In this document: positions 5,990 to 7,691 of the stretch, one piece after another
Numbering within the stretch: position 1 is the stretch's first letter
Layout: every line of letters starts with the position of its first letter
NCBI GenBank assembly: GCA_030612305.1
Contig: JAUWOG010000099.1
Span: 1-7,691 of the forward strand
Length of the DNA stretch: 7,691 nt
Reading direction: 5' to 3'
From: Armatimonadota bacterium
GTDB taxonomy: Bacteria > Armatimonadota > Zipacnadia > Zipacnadales > UBA11051
Translations under genes and position numbers: made by a program
Notes under the pieces: generated by a model
What the model was told of the DNA's origin: nothing
The model's database searches: none
The model's input: the letters and a program-made list of their open reading frames with translations, nothing else

Positions 5990-6718
5990 ATGCCGGACCG
6001 GACCGTGAACTCAATGGCTCATTCCGAAGCCGGACAAGCGCCCGCACCAAGATTCCCCACCGCACTCGCGGTATCGGCGGCGGTCATTTTGGCTCTCACT
6101 ATCCTCTTCATCTTGCGGCAGGGCGGTTCCTCTGACGAGCCCGGCATAGTCACGAACCCAACCGGCAAGGTCGAAGTGGATGCCGGCGACGGCTGGGACC
6201 GGGCCACCATCGGCCAGGAACTCATGGCCGGTGACAAGCTCCATACCGGCCCTGCCTCAACGGTGCTCATCAAATGGCACCGAGGCACCGTGGTACTCGT
6301 GCATCCCGAGACTACCGTCGAGCTCACCTGCGCCGAGATACCGGCCGAAGAAAGTCGCCTGACTATCGGCCTCGACCTCGCTACCGGCCACATCTGCATC
6401 GAGGCAAGCTCCTACGAAGATGAGAAGCTGCGCGTAGTCGCCAACACCGAGACGATGACTGTGCAGGCAAACACGGCAGCCGTCTTCGACCTGCGGTTCG
6501 ATGAGAAACGGGCCAGTCTCGCCACGGTTTCGCACGGCACCGTATCCGCCGGCGCGCGCGGCGGTATGCTGCTGGCAGTCACCAAAGGTCAGGCCCTGGC
6601 CATACGCGACCCCGCCGATCCGCTCAAGATGCGTCCACTCACCGAGCATGAGGCAGCCGAGTGGGAAGATAGCATAAAGCTGCTCGGCAAGGTATATGCC
6701 ACCACCGGCCGGGACTAG
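5990..6718 (+). CDS. Membrane-anchored FecR-domain protein
   Basis: This 242-residue protein has a short N-terminus and one hydrophobic helix (about 22-43, ALAVSAAVILALTILFIL). The rest is hydrophilic and predicted to be extracytoplasmic. Residues about 52-205 resemble a FecR-like beta-rich domain: GKVEVDAGDGW, then LMAGDKLHTGPASTVLIKW, then VVLVHPETTVEL, and a later TVQANTAAVFDL segment where the family often has VRGT-F. The match is weaker than in the composite protein, and the VRGT-type signature is degenerate. Classical FecR proteins pass a surface signal to a sigma factor; here no sigma factor or TonB receptor is nearby. It is divergent from the CHASE2 cyclase, so a periplasmic partner role is plausible but inferred. 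Starts at 5990 and 6014 are both possible and neither has a clear SD. Confidence 0.75.
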   Translation: MPDRTVNSMAHSEAGQAPAPRFPTALAVSAAVILALTILFILRQGGSSDEPGIVTNPTGKVEVDAGDGWDRATIGQELMAGDKLHTGPASTVLIKWHRGTVVLVHPETTVELTCAEIPAEESRLTIGLDLATGHICIEASSYEDEKLRVVANTETMTVQANTAAVFDLRFDEKRASLATVSHGTVSAGARGGMLLAVTKGQALAIRDPADPLKMRPLTEHEAAEWEDSIKLLGKVYATTGRD

Positions 6719-6934
6719 CCCGACGCGCCGATGCAACCCGACTGCAGAGGGCCGCACCACCCTTTTCTATCCGCCAGAGCAATATCCTGCAAGCGCAATG
6801 CCGCAACTTCAACCCCCGCCACTCTGCAGGTGGTGCCCCAGGAGGTTCTACGCCTGCAACGGGGAAACTATCCCTGCCATATCACCGCGTCAGAGCGTCC
6901 GAGAAACCGCTGTTGCGAAAGGGCGAATGAGCCA
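6719..6934. other. Intergenic leader with interleaved inverted repeats
   Basis: This 216-bp gap is technically open in the frame of the next gene, from an ATG at 6731, but that extension is Arg/Cys-rich and unlike the body of the protein, so I treat it as untranslated. It holds CTGCAGAG (6742-6749) and GCACCACC (6754-6761), followed by their reverse complements CTCTGCAG (6822-6829) and GGTGGTGC (6829-6836) in interleaved order. It also holds an AGGAGG (6840-6845) that is not followed by ATG, GTG or TTG at usable spacing. No promoter or T-tract terminator is evident. Confidence 0.4.
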
Positions 6935-7645
6935 ATGGAAGTGCTGGACTACTCGCGCAGCTTCATAGCATTTCTCAGCAAAGAGCGCGCCAACAATGCC
7001 CGCATCCAGGTCGAAGCGCGCTGCGAACTCACCGTGGACGGCGTGGCGGAGGAGTACTGGCTGGTGGCCTCATGCAAGTCCGAAGACACCTTCGCCGAGC
7101 AGAACCTGTTCCTGGTGCCCAACTACGATTTCTGCATGATCTATTCCCGCGACCAGTTCCGCATTCACCGCGTGCCGTTCCCATACGATCCGGCCGCAAT
7201 GGATGCAGGCCCCATTACGGAGCGCTACGAGAAGGCGGATTTCGCGCTGAAGCTCGTAGATGCCGAGCTTTGCGAGGACAATGAGGCGGCAGTGGCGGCG
7301 ACTCTGGCCGGCAAGATCCTCATCGGGCGGACGGAGATATGGAACGCCGACAAGACCCGCCGCGCGGTCATCGAGTATCCGATCAAGACGATGAACGCAC
7401 ACAAGGACCCCGCCTACTTCCAGGTTGATACCGGCCCGATACTGCTGCCGGACTTCGGCTCAGAGCGTCCCGCCATCGAGGCCTTCGACTTCGCGTTCAT
7501 CGCCTGGAATGTGCCCGACTGGGCCGAGTTCGTAATCCAGGATGCGGTTCCCGCCTGTCCCGAAACGCCCGCTGGGCCGCAGGTGTGTCACTACTCGAAG
7601 ATCCAAGTGATGGACGCCAGGAACGAAATCTGGACGCACGAATGA
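6935..7645 (+). CDS. Hypothetical protein, unrecognised family
   Basis: I do not recognise this 236-residue protein. It has no signal peptide or membrane segment and appears soluble. It is acidic to neutral with alternating hydrophobic segments that suggest mostly beta structure (EARCELTVDG, EYWLVASCKS, NLFLVPNYDFCMIY). Six cysteines are scattered (30, 47, 67, 113, 208, 218) without a CX2C motif. Charged and aromatic residues cluster around RDQFRIHRVPFPYD (72-85) and WNVPDWAEFV (191-200). The start is the ATG at 6935, after which the sequence becomes protein-like; an AGGG lies 11 nt upstream, longer than ideal. In-frame starts further upstream exist but add Arg/Cys-rich sequence. The next gene begins 37 bp downstream with a strong SD, so the two may be co-transcribed. 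Confidence 0.7.
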   Translation: MEVLDYSRSFIAFLSKERANNARIQVEARCELTVDGVAEEYWLVASCKSEDTFAEQNLFLVPNYDFCMIYSRDQFRIHRVPFPYDPAAMDAGPITERYEKADFALKLVDAELCEDNEAAVAATLAGKILIGRTEIWNADKTRRAVIEYPIKTMNAHKDPAYFQVDTGPILLPDFGSERPAIEAFDFAFIAWNVPDWAEFVIQDAVPACPETPAGPQVCHYSKIQVMDARNEIWTHE

Positions 7646-7682
7646 CATGTCGCACTGACTGCGGCGACCTCGGAGGCTTGCC

Positions 7683-7691
7683 ATGGCCCGG
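7683..7691 (+). CDS. Start of a downstream gene (partial)
   Basis: A strong SD, GGAGG (7672-7676), lies 6 nt before an ATG at 7683. Only Met-Ala-Arg is visible before the window ends. The short 37-bp gap from the preceding stop suggests one transcript with the hypothetical protein at 6935-7645. Nothing can be said about its product. Confidence 0.45.

Noticed and set aside
6840..6856. AGGAGG 8 nt before an in-frame CTG, which would start a longer form of the hypothetical protein
   Set aside because: CTG starts are rare, and the added residues are Arg/Cys-rich and unlike the rest of the protein. The ATG at 6935 is preferred, though its SD is weaker.

Overview
The window is a GC-rich bacterial segment (about 60% GC by eye) with long reading frames and good Shine-Dalgarno (SD) sequences before most starts. 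The mix of genes is a TIM-barrel sugar isomerase-like protein, a CHASE2 adenylate cyclase, FecR-domain proteins, a zinc-ribbon/RbsC-type membrane protein and an unrecognised cytoplasmic protein. It resembles environmental lineages such as Planctomycetota or Armatimonadota, but there is no rRNA or marker gene, so the phylum is a guess. I see no mobile element, CRISPR array, tRNA or rRNA gene.

Layout. Bases 2-64 hold the Gly/Pro-rich tail of an upstream gene. A GC hairpin (163-186) and an apparently non-coding stretch follow. A plus-strand xylose-isomerase-like TIM-barrel protein (440-1288) converges on a minus-strand gene, and a perfect 14-bp hairpin (1325-1358) lies between them. The minus-strand gene (1397-3850) encodes a very unusual 817-residue protein: excisionase-type helix-turn-helix, four-cysteine zinc ribbon, RbsC-type ABC permease core, extracytoplasmic FecR domain and a cytoplasmic TPR-like tail. 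It has a plausible sigma-70-type promoter (3879-3907). Upstream of it on the same strand is a CHASE2-class III adenylate cyclase (4001-5947). Divergent from the cyclase is a small membrane-anchored FecR-domain protein (5990-6718). After an untranslated gap come an unrecognised 236-residue protein (6935-7645) and the start of another gene at 7683.

How it may work together (inference). The centre of the window looks like a membrane signalling cluster. The CHASE2 cyclase would read an extracytoplasmic signal and make cAMP. Two separate FecR-type domains in its immediate neighbours are predicted to sit in the same extracytoplasmic compartment. The composite protein links a FecR domain and a transporter-like membrane core to a cytoplasmic DNA-binding-type HTH. 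Its permease core lacks the usual ATPase-coupling loop, and no ABC ATPase or binding protein is encoded nearby. It may therefore be a transporter-derived sensor or scaffold rather than a working importer.
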